Positions 50,161 to 58,436 of a stretch of DNA of 64,000 nt are shown piece by piece (within the stretch, counting starts at the first letter, position 1; each line of letters starts with the position of its first letter). The notes under the pieces are model-generated. The model searched no databases and was not told where the DNA came from. It saw only the letters and a program-made list of their open reading frames with translations. The stretch comes from an uncultured Bacteroidia bacterium (GTDB taxonomy: Bacteria; Bacteroidota; Bacteroidia; Bacteroidales; F082). The stretch lies in NCBI GenBank assembly GCA_902786745.1, contig CADADR010000010.1, forward strand, positions 39,238 through 103,237, written 5' to 3'. A program made the translations under genes and the position numbers.

Positions 50161-50901
50161 TTATCGTTCAGAACGCACTGCACGGACGGACATACCGCCG
50201 ATGCGGCCATGGCCGCCTATAATGCAGGTGCTAGAGCCTAAAAATCCCCACGCGCTTAGTGGGGATTCTAGATAGAGCGAATTCGACCAATAGTAGCAAC
50301 AGTAGCCGACACCTAAGATGTGGTTCGCCATTTGGACGCCAGCTGTAGGCAGAAACATGCTATTGCCATTTGCTGCAGTAAAGAGCATGCCATTCACGCC
50401 ATCCTGCGTAATCCATGTAATAGTCGTGTTTTCGTATAGTTCTTCCCATTCTTCTTTGGTGGGCATGCGCCAGCCATTACCCCAGGTAGCCGTAGCGGCA
50501 TCATCATCGGGTAACAAGGTTGTCAGGTCGTCGGTGAATCCTTCGTAACCATAAATGGGGTCGCTACAGTATTTGGTGAGTCGGCCGTATGTGTTGTCGC
50601 AGTACACGTAGCTGTCCCAATCATAACAATCTTTGGGCTGCGTTTCACCCCAAGCGAAATAGTGGCCATAGTCCTCAGGTATGTCAGCACCCACGTTGAC
50701 AGTGGCCCAGAGCGTACCGCTCGGCAAGCCCAAGTCAACATATTCGTAGCCGTTGTATGTGCCACCACCATTGTTTTCACCTCCATTATTACTACCTCCA
50801 TTCTCGCCATTGTTTGGATCTTCTGGCTTTGTGCATCCTACAACAAGCATTGCCGTCGCCGACATCACTAAGATTATCATGAATTTCAGGAGTCTTTTCA
50901 T
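50161..50901 (-). CDS. FISUMP-domain lipoprotein
   Basis: 246-residue lipoprotein (MKRLLKFMIILVMSATAMLVVGC, Cys23) with a Gly/Asn linker (GENGGSNNGGENNGGGTYNG). The mature domain starts with the hallmark YEYVDLGLPSGTLWATVNVGA and contains YFAWGETQPKD, GNGWRMPTKEEWEEL and GMSVRAVRSER, the features of the Fibrobacter succinogenes major paralogous domain. These surface proteins are abundant in gut and rumen Bacteroidales; the function is unknown. It lies between dnaE and dinB with its own promoter, apparently unrelated to them. Confidence 0.85.
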   Translation of the reverse strand: MKRLLKFMIILVMSATAMLVVGCTKPEDPNNGENGGSNNGGENNGGGTYNGYEYVDLGLPSGTLWATVNVGADIPEDYGHYFAWGETQPKDCYDWDSYVYCDNTYGRLTKYCSDPIYGYEGFTDDLTTLLPDDDAATATWGNGWRMPTKEEWEELYENTTITWITQDGVNGMLFTAANGNSMFLPTAGVQMANHILGVGYCCYYWSNSLYLESPLSAWGFLGSSTCIIGGHGRIGGMSVRAVRSER

Positions 50902-50929
50902 AGATTAAGTTCTTTACCTGTTTCAAACG

Positions 50930-50937
50930 CAAAAATA
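50930..50937 (-). promoter_or_regulatory. -7 box of the FISUMP gene
   Basis: TATTTTTG on the minus strand. A TACTTTTG in the opposite direction (50939-50946) has no gene behind it. Confidence 0.5.
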
Positions 50938-50948
50938 CTACTTTTGTC

Positions 50949-50997
50949 GGAATCTCACAATTTTTTCAGCAATATATATATGGATTCTCACAATTTT
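50949..50997. repeat. Two direct 16-bp repeats, 33 bp apart
   Basis: GGAATCTCACAATTTT at 50949 and GGATTCTCACAATTTT at 50982, separated by an AT-rich stretch. Purpose unknown. Confidence 0.55.
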
Positions 50998-51013
50998 GAC
51001 CATCTACCATTTG

Positions 51014-51075
51014 CGGCTGCCGTAATACGACAGCCTTACAGTCCCGGTCTGTAGGGCTGTCACACCGTGGCAGCC
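51014..51075. repeat. Two facing copies of the GGCTGTC...GGCAGCC repeat
   Basis: A reversed copy (GGCTGCCGTAATACGACAGC, 51014-51033) and a forward copy (GTAGGGCTGTCACACCGTGG, 51051-51070) of the repeat at 9570-9598, just past the end of dinB. Confidence 0.65.
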
Positions 51076-51084
51076 GCCAATGAA

Positions 51085-52221
51085 TCACCCAGCCGCCCGA
51101 TGCAAAACCTGTTCCCCAAACCGCGTCTTGATTTTGTCCATTGCGGCATACAGGTTCGTCAGTTCCATGTTGTCGTCAAACAAGGCCAGTTGCGGAGCCC
51201 CGCTGACCAGCTCGCTGAAGCGCACGCCCACCAACCGTATCATCATCCGTCGGTTGTACAGCTTGTCGAAGATGCCGTTCACCGTCTCGCGTAGCACGTG
51301 GTCGAAGGCGGTGTAAGGGATGCGCTGCTGCATGTCGTGTGTGTCGAAGTTGGAGTAACGGACCTTCACCGTCACGCAGCCCGTCAGTTTGCCTTGCGAG
51401 CGCAGGTCGAAGCCAAGGCTCTCCACCATACGCGCCAGGCATTGCTTGATGGTCACCACGTCGATGGTGTCCTGCTCGAAGGTGCGTTCCTTGCTGATGG
51501 ACTTCCGCTCCTGATAGGGGCACACCGGCGTGTTGTCGTGCCCGTTGGCTTTCTTCCAGATGTCAAGACCGTGTTTGCCCATGGTCTGTTCCATCGCCAA
51601 GGGCGGCAACCGTCGCAGCGTGCCGATCTTCTCCACACCCATCGAGCGAAGCAAGGCATAGGTCTTCTCGCCCACCATCGGGATCTTCTGCACCGACAAC
51701 GGGTCGAGGAAGCTATTAATATAAGGTGTGGGCACCTGCAGCTCACCGTTGGGCTTGGCCTGTCCCGTGGCAATCTTCGATACGGTCTTGTTCTCCGACA
51801 AGCCAAACGAAATCGGCAGCCCCGACTCCTTGATGATGCGTTGCCGCAACTCGTGCGACCACAACTGGCAGTCGTGGAAACGGTCCATGCCCGTCAGGTC
51901 GAGGTAATGCTCGTCAATCGACATCTTCTCGTAGACGGGCGCGCTGTCGGCGATGATGTCGGTCACGAGACGGGAATAGCGGCTGTAGAGCTCCATGTCG
52001 CCACGGATGAACACCGCCTGCGAACACAGCTGCCGCGCCATTCGCATCGGCATGGCCGAATGCACGCCGAACTTCCTCGCCTCATAGCTGCACGTCGACA
52101 CCACGCCACGGTCCGACATGCCGCCCACGATGACGGGCTTGCCCTCCAGCGAAGGATTCACCAGACGTTCCACCGACACGAAAAAAGTGTCCAAATCCAA
52201 ATGCAAAATCGTCCTTTCCAT
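51085..52221 (-). CDS. dinB: Y-family DNA polymerase (DinB/Pol IV)
   Basis: 378-residue translesion polymerase. Catalytic acidic residues are in the first strand (ILHLDLDTFFVSVER, Asp9) and in SIDEHYLDLTG (about residues 102-110). The steric segment KPVIVGGMSDRGVVSTCSYEARKFGVHSAMPMRMA and the little-finger region KSISKERTFEQDTID are typical of DinB. The SIDE motif is followed by His rather than the usual Ala or Val. I chose the ATG at 52221 (MERTILHLDLD). An SOS-like operator is at 52286, in the same orientation relative to this gene as the one before dnaE. Confidence 0.93.
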   Translation of the reverse strand: MERTILHLDLDTFFVSVERLVNPSLEGKPVIVGGMSDRGVVSTCSYEARKFGVHSAMPMRMARQLCSQAVFIRGDMELYSRYSRLVTDIIADSAPVYEKMSIDEHYLDLTGMDRFHDCQLWSHELRQRIIKESGLPISFGLSENKTVSKIATGQAKPNGELQVPTPYINSFLDPLSVQKIPMVGEKTYALLRSMGVEKIGTLRRLPPLAMEQTMGKHGLDIWKKANGHDNTPVCPYQERKSISKERTFEQDTIDVVTIKQCLARMVESLGFDLRSQGKLTGCVTVKVRYSNFDTHDMQQRIPYTAFDHVLRETVNGIFDKLYNRRMMIRLVGVRFSELVSGAPQLALFDDNMELTNLYAAMDKIKTRFGEQVLHRAAG

Positions 52222-52274
52222 CGTTTTTTCTCCTTTTTTTTTGCTCAAAATGCTTGCATGTTCCAAAAAAGTTG

Positions 52275-52282
52275 TACTTTTG
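52275..52282 (+). promoter_or_regulatory. -7 box of the KilA-N/S24 operon
   Basis: TACTTTTG; the expected transcription start falls inside the adjacent operator. Confidence 0.6.
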
Positions 52283-52285
52283 ACG

Positions 52286-52325
52286 AGTTTTTAATCAAAT
52301 ATTTCGCCATAAATTTAATCATTTA
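52286..52325. promoter_or_regulatory. SOS-like operator, copy 2 (dinB and KilA-N/S24)
   Basis: Matches 50041-50080 at 34 of 40 bases, including TTTTTAATCAAAT and TAAATTTAATCA around TTTCGCC. It lies between divergent dinB and the regulator operon, so it could control both. Confidence 0.65.
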
Positions 52326-52395
52326 TTTTGGCATAATGCAAGAAGAATAGAAACATTTTTATAATATAGTTGAATATCAACCAATTAAAAACTCT

Positions 52396-53220
52396 ATGAA
52401 AAGAACAATTATTACTGCTGAAGGCTATGAAATCGAGGTCAGATTTGGAGGAAAGAATGGTGATTTTATCTCATTAACTGATATCGCTCGTTACAAGACA
52501 TTGGAAAACCCTGGATACGTTATCCAGAACTGGATGCGCAATAGAAATACAATCCGTTTTCTTGGGCTTTGGGAACAATTCCATAATCCAATTTTCAATT
52601 GCCTCGAATTCGAGGCAATTGAAAAAGAAGCTGGATTGAATAGTTTTGTGCTGACACCAAAACGATGGATAGAAGCGACCCAAGCCATAGGAATAATTTC
52701 CAAACAAGGTCGCTATGCTTCAACTTTAGCACATCAAGATATCGCTTTTGAGTTCGCGTCTTGGATTTCACCAGAATTCAAACTATACATCATCAAAGAC
52801 TATCAAAGACTGAAATCTGATGAGAATGGAAGACTTTCTCTTGGATGGAATTTAAACAGAGAACTGACAAAAATCAACTATCACATTCATACTGATGCCA
52901 TCAAGGAACATCTTATCCCTGAAAACATATCTTCAAAGGCAAGTTCGTTTATTTACGCTAACGAAGCTGACGTTCTTAATGTAGCGTTATTTGGCATGAC
53001 GGCCAAAATGTGGCGAGAGCTGAATCCAGAAAGCGAAGGCAACATTCGCGACCATGCTTCATTACACCAATTAATTGTTCTTGTAAATTTGGAAAGCATG
53101 AATGCCGAGCTCATCAAGGATGGACTTAGTCAAACAGAAAGAGCTATACGATTAAACCAAATGGCTATCAATCAATTAAAAATCCTCAGCGAACATCAAT
53201 CATTAAAACTATTAGATTAA
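52396..53220 (+). CDS. KilA-N-domain protein
   Basis: 274-residue protein with an N-terminal KilA-N DNA-binding domain. Family marks are GDFISLTDIARYKTLENPGYVIQNWMRNRNTIRFLGLWEQFHNP and, later, YASTLAHQDIAFEFASWISPEFKLYIIKDYQRLK. KilA-N domains are common in phage and large-virus proteins. The C-terminal part is helical and unrecognised. It is AT-rich against its neighbours and 14 bp ahead of the S24 regulator, so they are probably cotranscribed under the SOS-like operator. A viral-type DNA-binding protein in that position is unexpected; it may be a captured phage gene. Confidence 0.85.
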   Translation: MKRTIITAEGYEIEVRFGGKNGDFISLTDIARYKTLENPGYVIQNWMRNRNTIRFLGLWEQFHNPIFNCLEFEAIEKEAGLNSFVLTPKRWIEATQAIGIISKQGRYASTLAHQDIAFEFASWISPEFKLYIIKDYQRLKSDENGRLSLGWNLNRELTKINYHIHTDAIKEHLIPENISSKASSFIYANEADVLNVALFGMTAKMWRELNPESEGNIRDHASLHQLIVLVNLESMNAELIKDGLSQTERAIRLNQMAINQLKILSEHQSLKLLD

Positions 53221-53234
53221 ATAAAGCCTCAACT

Positions 53235-54044
53235 ATGTACATCAATTCGAACATCAAATTCCTCCGTAAACATCGTCATCATACCCAAGACGATATTGCA
53301 TTTGCTCTCGGAATGAAGCGTTCCACGCTGAGTGGCTATGAAAACGGGGTCTCCGAGCCCAACCTCGAGGCCTTGGTCGCCTTCTCCAAGTATTTCGGCA
53401 TCGCCATCGACACCTTGGTAAAAGTCGACTTGAGCAGCATCAGCCCCCTGCAGCTCTCGCAACTTGAGCGCGGCTACGACGTGCACCTGAAAGGCAGCAA
53501 CCTGCGTGTGCTGGCCACCACCGTCAATGCCGACAACAACGAGAACATCGAACTCGTCAACGAGAAGGCCAAGGCCGGCTACGCCACGGGCTTTGCCGAC
53601 CCCGAATACATCAAGGTGCTGCCCACCTTCACCATGCCCTTCCTCTCGCACGACCGCAAGTACCGCACCTTCCAAATCAGCGGCGACTCGATGCTGCCCA
53701 TCCCCGACGGCTCTTACGTCACCGGAGAATATGTCGTCGACTGGACCTACATCCGCAGCGGTCAGCCCTACATCGTGCTCACCCAGGACGACGGCATCGT
53801 CTTCAAGATCGTGGACAACAAGATCGAACACGAAGGCAAACTCACCCTCAGCTCGCTCAACCCGCTCTACCATCCTTACGACCTCCCCGCCGCCGACATC
53901 AAGGAGGTGTGGAAATTTGTGCATTACATCAGCGCGGAAATGCCACAACAACGCGAGAACCGCTTCCGCGAAGAAGAGCTGCTGCAGACCGTGCAACAAC
54001 TGAAGAAACAGGTGGAAGAGATACAGTTACGCTTGAATATCTAA
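53235..54044 (+). CDS. LexA-like XRE/S24 self-cleaving repressor
   Basis: 269-residue regulator with an XRE helix-turn-helix (about residues 6-62, QDDIAFALGMKRSTLSGYENG) and an S24 peptidase domain. The likely catalytic pair is Ser152 in SGDSMLP and Lys191 in GIVFKIVD. A plausible self-cleavage bond is Ala114-Gly115 in KAKAGYATGF, which has the Ala-Gly of LexA and CI. The C-terminus is a predicted coiled coil (EELLQTVQQLKKQVEEIQLRL). By domain design it is a repressor that inactivates itself on DNA damage. The adjacent dinB and the nearby dnaE share an operator that it may bind. Confidence 0.88.
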   Translation: MYINSNIKFLRKHRHHTQDDIAFALGMKRSTLSGYENGVSEPNLEALVAFSKYFGIAIDTLVKVDLSSISPLQLSQLERGYDVHLKGSNLRVLATTVNADNNENIELVNEKAKAGYATGFADPEYIKVLPTFTMPFLSHDRKYRTFQISGDSMLPIPDGSYVTGEYVVDWTYIRSGQPYIVLTQDDGIVFKIVDNKIEHEGKLTLSSLNPLYHPYDLPAADIKEVWKFVHYISAEMPQQRENRFREEELLQTVQQLKKQVEEIQLRLNI

Positions 54045-54146
54045 CATCCATCAGTTATTTAAGGCTTATTAACCTTAAATCGGCACAATTTTTGTGGGAC
54101 TTATGAGTTATGTAACAAAAGACAATAACCCAAAAATCGTTTTATT

Positions 54147-55139
54147 ATGAAGAAAGTTTTTTTAAGTTTGATGCTCCTCTGCGGCTTTGCCCTGATCGGC
54201 ACCAGTTGTAAAGACAACAACAATGGAAACAATGGCAACAGCAACGTCACCCCTGAGGTGCAAGCTGGAGCGCTGACCGTCGGCAACAACACCGACAATA
54301 TTGTCACCGCCAAAGTCGTCAACTATGGCCAAAAGAGCGCCATCGTCCTCGCCTCCAAGGAGATGACCGCCTCCGACAACGAAGGTATCGCCATCATCTT
54401 CAACGGCAACGTCGTCCCTGGCACCTATACGATGGGCAACAACTCGAAAGACCCCGTCCCCACTGTGGTCGGTTTCCACGAATTCAACCTCGGTGAGCTG
54501 CCCTTCATCATGGGCGCCGACACCTTGTTCTATGGCGACACCTATTATTGGACGAACGGTCTGCTCTCCGTTACCGAGAACAACGGCACCTACACTGTCA
54601 TCCTGTCACAAAGCATGGGCGCCAACAACAACGGTCAAACCGTACAGCTGGCCTTGAACTTCAGCGGTACGCTGCCGCCCTACACCTTCAATGCCGACAA
54701 CAAGTTCAAGATCGGCAACATCGAGAGCCCCATCGGCTTGGCTGGCGTCACCACTATCAGTGGAATGGGCATCCTCGGTGATGGTGTGAAATCCATGCTC
54801 TTCATGTCGGCCAACCGCAAGCGCTTCTTCATCGTCAGCTATCTGAGCGGACAAAGTGTTGAAGGCGAGTACAACCTCGGCTACATCGGCACGCCTTACC
54901 TGCCCATCTTGCCTTGCGTCCACGTGGCCCTCGACCATGACTTCTGGACCTTCCAACCTCAGACGGGCTATGTCGCCAAGAGCGGCACCATGACAGTCGT
55001 CAACAATCCCGACGGCACCAAGACCGTCACCATGGAGAACCTCGTCCTGTCGAATGTGGAACACCCCAACAGCATATTCTTCCCCGACATCACCGGCTCC
55101 CTGCAATATCATGGCTACATGTATGAATTGAGCCTGTAA
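54147..55139 (+). CDS. Lipoprotein of unknown function
   Basis: 330-residue lipoprotein (MKKVFLSLMLLCGFALIGTSC, Cys21) with an Asn/Gly-rich linker (KDNNNGNNGNSN). The rest is beta-rich with repeated patterns of the type GTYTVILSQS and GEYNLGYIG, probably a beta-sandwich or short barrel on the cell surface. I recognise no family. It stands alone and its stop codon is followed 5 bp later by palindromic element B. Confidence 0.65.
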   Translation: MKKVFLSLMLLCGFALIGTSCKDNNNGNNGNSNVTPEVQAGALTVGNNTDNIVTAKVVNYGQKSAIVLASKEMTASDNEGIAIIFNGNVVPGTYTMGNNSKDPVPTVVGFHEFNLGELPFIMGADTLFYGDTYYWTNGLLSVTENNGTYTVILSQSMGANNNGQTVQLALNFSGTLPPYTFNADNKFKIGNIESPIGLAGVTTISGMGILGDGVKSMLFMSANRKRFFIVSYLSGQSVEGEYNLGYIGTPYLPILPCVHVALDHDFWTFQPQTGYVAKSGTMTVVNNPDGTKTVTMENLVLSNVEHPNSIFFPDITGSLQYHGYMYELSL

Positions 55140-55144
55140 GATAC

Positions 55145-55277
55145 GAGATTCCCCTTCGGGGAATGGTGCGTAATTATTTAGTAAACAGCGGCGGCTTGTA
55201 GCAGTTTACATCCTGTAAGCTCTACATACCGCCGCTTGTCATATAGTGCAATTTGCCATTCCCCGCAGGGGAATCTC
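55145..55277. repeat. Branched palindromic element, copy B
   Basis: Ends GAGATTCCCCTTCGGGGAAT and ATTCCCCGCAGGGGAATCTC, each self-complementary; inner stem AGCGGCGG/CCGCCGCT. Begins 5 bp after the lipoprotein stop and ends 12 bp before the mutS2 -7 box. Confidence 0.85.
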
Positions 55278-55288
55278 ACAAAAATGTG

Positions 55289-55296
55289 TACCTTTG
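55289..55296 (+). promoter_or_regulatory. -7 box of mutS2
   Basis: TACCTTTG followed by CG. Transcription from here would start near 55302, downstream of the in-frame ATG codons at 55236 and 55284. Confidence 0.6.
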
Positions 55297-55316
55297 CGTC
55301 CCAAAACCCTCAATCC

Positions 55317-57707
55317 GTGATCTACCCAACCAATTTCGAACAAAAAATCGGCTTCGCCAGCGTCCGAAAGATGCTCTCCGACCACTGCATCAGCCAGATG
55401 GGACTGGAACGGGCGGACAAGATGGCCTTCTCGACCAACAAAGCCGCCATCCTCAAGAGCTTGGAACAAACCGAGGAGTTCATCGGCCTGCTGCAGACCG
55501 GCGTGCCTTTCCCCATGCGCGACTTCCACGACCTGCGCGAGGCCTTCCACCGCATCCAAATCGACGGGACCTGCCTCAATGTAGAGGACCTCTTCGCCCT
55601 GAAGCCCTCGCTCAACGTCGTCGAGGCCATCCTGCGCTATGGCCATTCCGAGAGTGCCGACGCCACGCCACGCATCAAGTCACTGATTGAGGACATCTTC
55701 ATCGACCGCAGCATCTTCACCGAGGTCAACCGCCTTGTCGACGACAAGGGCGAGATTCCTGACAACGCCTCCACAGAGCTGCTCGAGATTCGCCAAAGCA
55801 TACGCCGCAAGCAAGGCGGCATAGAGAAACGCATCCGCCAGATCATGGGCGATGCCAAGACAGCAGGCTGGGTCGACGCGAAGGCGGAACTCACCGTACG
55901 CGACGGCCGTCTGGTCATCCCCGTGAAGGCGGGCGACAAACGCGCCATCCGCGGCTTCATCCACGACGAGTCGGCCACAGGTCAGACCGTCTACATCGAA
56001 CCCGCCGAGATCTTCGACACCTCCAACGAAATCAAAGAGCTGGAGTATGCCGAACGCCGCGAGATCCACCGCATCTTGATGGCCTTCACCCGACTATTAA
56101 GGCCTTACCTCTCCGAGCTCCGCAAGGCATGGCATCTCTTGGGCGAACTCGACTTCATCCGCGCCAAGGCTTTGCTGGCTAACGAGATCGGCGGCGTGAA
56201 GCCCGAGTTACTGGACACACCTTATATTAATTGGCAACAAGCACGTCATCCCCTTCTGGAAAAGAAGCTGAAAGCCCAAGGCAAGCAAGTCGTCCCCCTG
56301 GACCTGCAACTCGACGAAAACAACCGCATCCTCGTCATCAGTGGCCCCAACGCGGGCGGCAAGTCGGTCTGCCTGAAGACCACAGGGCTGCTACAATACA
56401 TGCTGCAGTGCGGCTTGATGCCTCCCATGCGCGTCGACTCGCAGTGCGGCCTCTTCGAGAGCCTCTTCATCGACATCGGCGACGAGCAGTCCATCTTGGA
56501 CGACCTGTCGACCTACAGCTCACACCTTATTAATATGAAGGCCCTGCTGGAGCAGGCCGACGGCAAGACCCTCTTCCTCATCGACGAATTCGGCACGGGC
56601 ACCGAGCCCCAGCTGGGCGGCGCCATCGCCGAGGCCATCCTCCTCGAGTTGAACAAGAAGCAGGCCTTCGGCATGGTCACCACACACTATGCCAACCTCA
56701 AACTACTTGCCGACAACCACGAGGGCATCGTCAACGGTGCCATGCTGTTCGACACGCGCTTCATGCAGCCCATGTACATCATGATGACCGGCAAGCCCGG
56801 CTCGTCGTTCGCCTTCGAGATCGCCAAGAAGATCGGCTTCCCACGACAGATCCTTGACGATGCCGCCAACATCACCGGTGACCAACACCTCAAGTTTGAG
56901 AAGCAGCTGCAGCAGCTCGAAGTCGACAAGAAAGCCATCCGCAAGAAGGAACAGGACCTGCGCATCGCCGACCAACTGCTCACCGAGGTGGTGGAGAAAT
57001 ACAAGAAACTCCTCGCCGAGCTGGAGAGCAAGAAGAAGCAATACCTCCGCGACGCTGCTGCCGAGGCCCAGGAGCTGATACAGAAGGCCAACAGCCAGAT
57101 TGAGCGCACCATTAAGGAGATCAAGGAGGCACAGGCTGAGAAGACCAAGACCAAGGAGATCCGCCAGAACTTAGAGAAGACCAAGGAAGAGATCGCCCAG
57201 AAGGCCAAGGAGGCCGCCGAGGCCAAGAAAAAGGAAGAGACCGAAGTGGTGCTGAAGGTGGGCGACACCGTCTGCATCGAGGAGATGCAGGTGGTGGGCG
57301 AGATATTGTCCATCAGCGACACCGACGCCACTATCCTCTTCGACAGCGTGCGTTTGCGCACCAGCCCCGACAAGCTCCGCAAGGTAAGCCGTGCCGAGGC
57401 CCGCAAGGTGCAGCGCAACTGGCAGAAAGGCATCGCCGCCGACCTCAGCGAGAAGGCCGAGCACTTCGACCTCACCCTTGACGTGCGTGGCAAGCGTGCC
57501 GAGGAGGCTTTGGACATCGTCGACAAATACCTTGACGAGGCCAAGCTGTTAAGCATCAAAGAGGTGAGCATCTTGCACGGCAAGGGCAACGGTATCTTGC
57601 GCAAGCTCATCCGCGAGAAGCTCAGCCACATCCACGAGGTGGAACACTTCTGTGACGCCTCCTTAGAGACCGGCGGCACAGGGATCACTAGGGTTTACTT
57701 TAAGTAA
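55317..57707 (+). CDS. mutS2: Endonuclease MutS2
   Basis: 796-residue MutS paralogue that acts on recombination intermediates and, in other bacteria, on collided ribosomes. The core ATPase has Walker A in SGPNAGGKSVCLKT (near residue 342) and FLIDEFGTGTEPQLGGAIAEAIL as Walker B and following motif. A long Lys/Glu coiled coil follows. The C-terminal Smr nuclease domain is LTLDVRGKRAEEALDIVDKYL with ILHGKGNGILRKLIREKL. The start is taken as GTG 55317, because MIYPTNFEQKIGF is the family N-terminus and the promoter lies at 55289. It is bracketed by palindromic elements B and C. Confidence 0.95.
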   Translation: MIYPTNFEQKIGFASVRKMLSDHCISQMGLERADKMAFSTNKAAILKSLEQTEEFIGLLQTGVPFPMRDFHDLREAFHRIQIDGTCLNVEDLFALKPSLNVVEAILRYGHSESADATPRIKSLIEDIFIDRSIFTEVNRLVDDKGEIPDNASTELLEIRQSIRRKQGGIEKRIRQIMGDAKTAGWVDAKAELTVRDGRLVIPVKAGDKRAIRGFIHDESATGQTVYIEPAEIFDTSNEIKELEYAERREIHRILMAFTRLLRPYLSELRKAWHLLGELDFIRAKALLANEIGGVKPELLDTPYINWQQARHPLLEKKLKAQGKQVVPLDLQLDENNRILVISGPNAGGKSVCLKTTGLLQYMLQCGLMPPMRVDSQCGLFESLFIDIGDEQSILDDLSTYSSHLINMKALLEQADGKTLFLIDEFGTGTEPQLGGAIAEAILLELNKKQAFGMVTTHYANLKLLADNHEGIVNGAMLFDTRFMQPMYIMMTGKPGSSFAFEIAKKIGFPRQILDDAANITGDQHLKFEKQLQQLEVDKKAIRKKEQDLRIADQLLTEVVEKYKKLLAELESKKKQYLRDAAAEAQELIQKANSQIERTIKEIKEAQAEKTKTKEIRQNLEKTKEEIAQKAKEAAEAKKKEETEVVLKVGDTVCIEEMQVVGEILSISDTDATILFDSVRLRTSPDKLRKVSRAEARKVQRNWQKGIAADLSEKAEHFDLTLDVRGKRAEEALDIVDKYLDEAKLLSIKEVSILHGKGNGILRKLIREKLSHIHEVEHFCDASLETGGTGITRVYFK

Positions 57708-57710
57708 CAA

Positions 57711-57851
57711 GAGGTTCCCGCTTCGCGGGAATGGAGTTAAGTATTATGTAGCCTGCGGCGGCAGGTAACGCTACTCGGCTGGTTACGGTCCAGACCGCCG
57801 CGTGTTACCTATTTTTGCTATGCTCCATTCCCGCCTGTTGGCGGGAACCTC
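57711..57851. repeat. Branched palindromic element, copy C
   Basis: Ends GAGGTTCCCGCTTCGCGGGA and TTCCCGCCTGTTGGCGGGAA then CCTC; inner stem GCGGCGG/CCGCCGC. Starts 3 bp after the mutS2 stop codon. Confidence 0.85.
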
Positions 57852-57934
57852 ATTAATCGAATTAATCTTTAATGCAATGACGCGAAGCGACGCGGGTGCA
57901 ACGCCCTGAGTAGAACAAGGCTGCGTCCGGTAGG

Positions 57935-58057
57935 CTTCCCCCTTTTAAGGGGGGGCAGGGGGGATTCAACACTCGTCCGGCAGGCAGTCAATGCTGCTTG
58001 TCGAGAGGCGTGTGTTGACTCCCCCGCCCTTCGGGCACCCCCTTTGAAAGAGGGAGG
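57935..58057. repeat. Inverted repeat with C and G runs
   Basis: Arms GGGGGGATTCAACAC (57958-57972) and GTGTTGACTCCCCC (58012-58025) pair at all but two positions. Flanks CTTCCCCCTTTTAAGGGGGG and CCCCCTTTGAAAGAGGGAGG form extra hairpins. Similar words are common in intergenic DNA of this phylum. Confidence 0.7.
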
Positions 58058-58094
58058 TCCGCAATGAGGGTTTGAGGCAGGAGTGTAGGGTATT

Positions 58095-58223
58095 GAGATT
58101 CCCTTCGGGAATGGAGTTAGTATTATTAGGTAACACGCGGCGGTTTGAAGTGTTTACGGGTCGTTAACGCTACTGGCCGCCGCAGGCCACCCTATGTTCA
58201 CCTCCATTCCCGCAGGGAACCTC
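58095..58223. repeat. Branched palindromic element, copy D
   Basis: Ends GAGATTCCCTTCGGGAATGG and CCATTCCCGCAGGGAACCTC; inner stem GCGGCGG (58137) with CCGCCGC (58177). The only copy not directly behind a stop codon. Confidence 0.82.
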
Positions 58224-58270
58224 ATCAATCCCATTCATGTTTCTCGTAATAAAGCAACTCGAGGATTGTC

Positions 58271-58408
58271 CGTCATTGCGAGCGGAGCGCGGCAATCCAG
58301 ATAAAGAGCTCACCATCTGGATTAACTCCGTTGAATCTTCGATTTGCTTCGTTCCTCGCAAATCCCCAATTCGACGATGCGAAGCGAGTCAATGACGCGA
58401 AGCGACGC
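58271..58408. repeat. GTCATTGCGAG-type inverted repeat
   Basis: CGTCATTGCGAGCGGAGCGC at the left and GTCAATGACGCGAAGCGACG at the right, with GGCAATCCAG and CTGGATT inside. It shares words with the repeat between queD and queE, and with a short piece at 57872-57897. Confidence 0.65.
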
Positions 58409-58436
58409 AGACACAAAGCCACAATTTGTAGAATAA

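Noticed and set aside
50246..50272. Fourth copy of the AATCCCC/GGGGATT palindrome
   Set aside because: It lies inside the FISUMP coding region, has a longer loop and no -7 box at the 28-bp distance.
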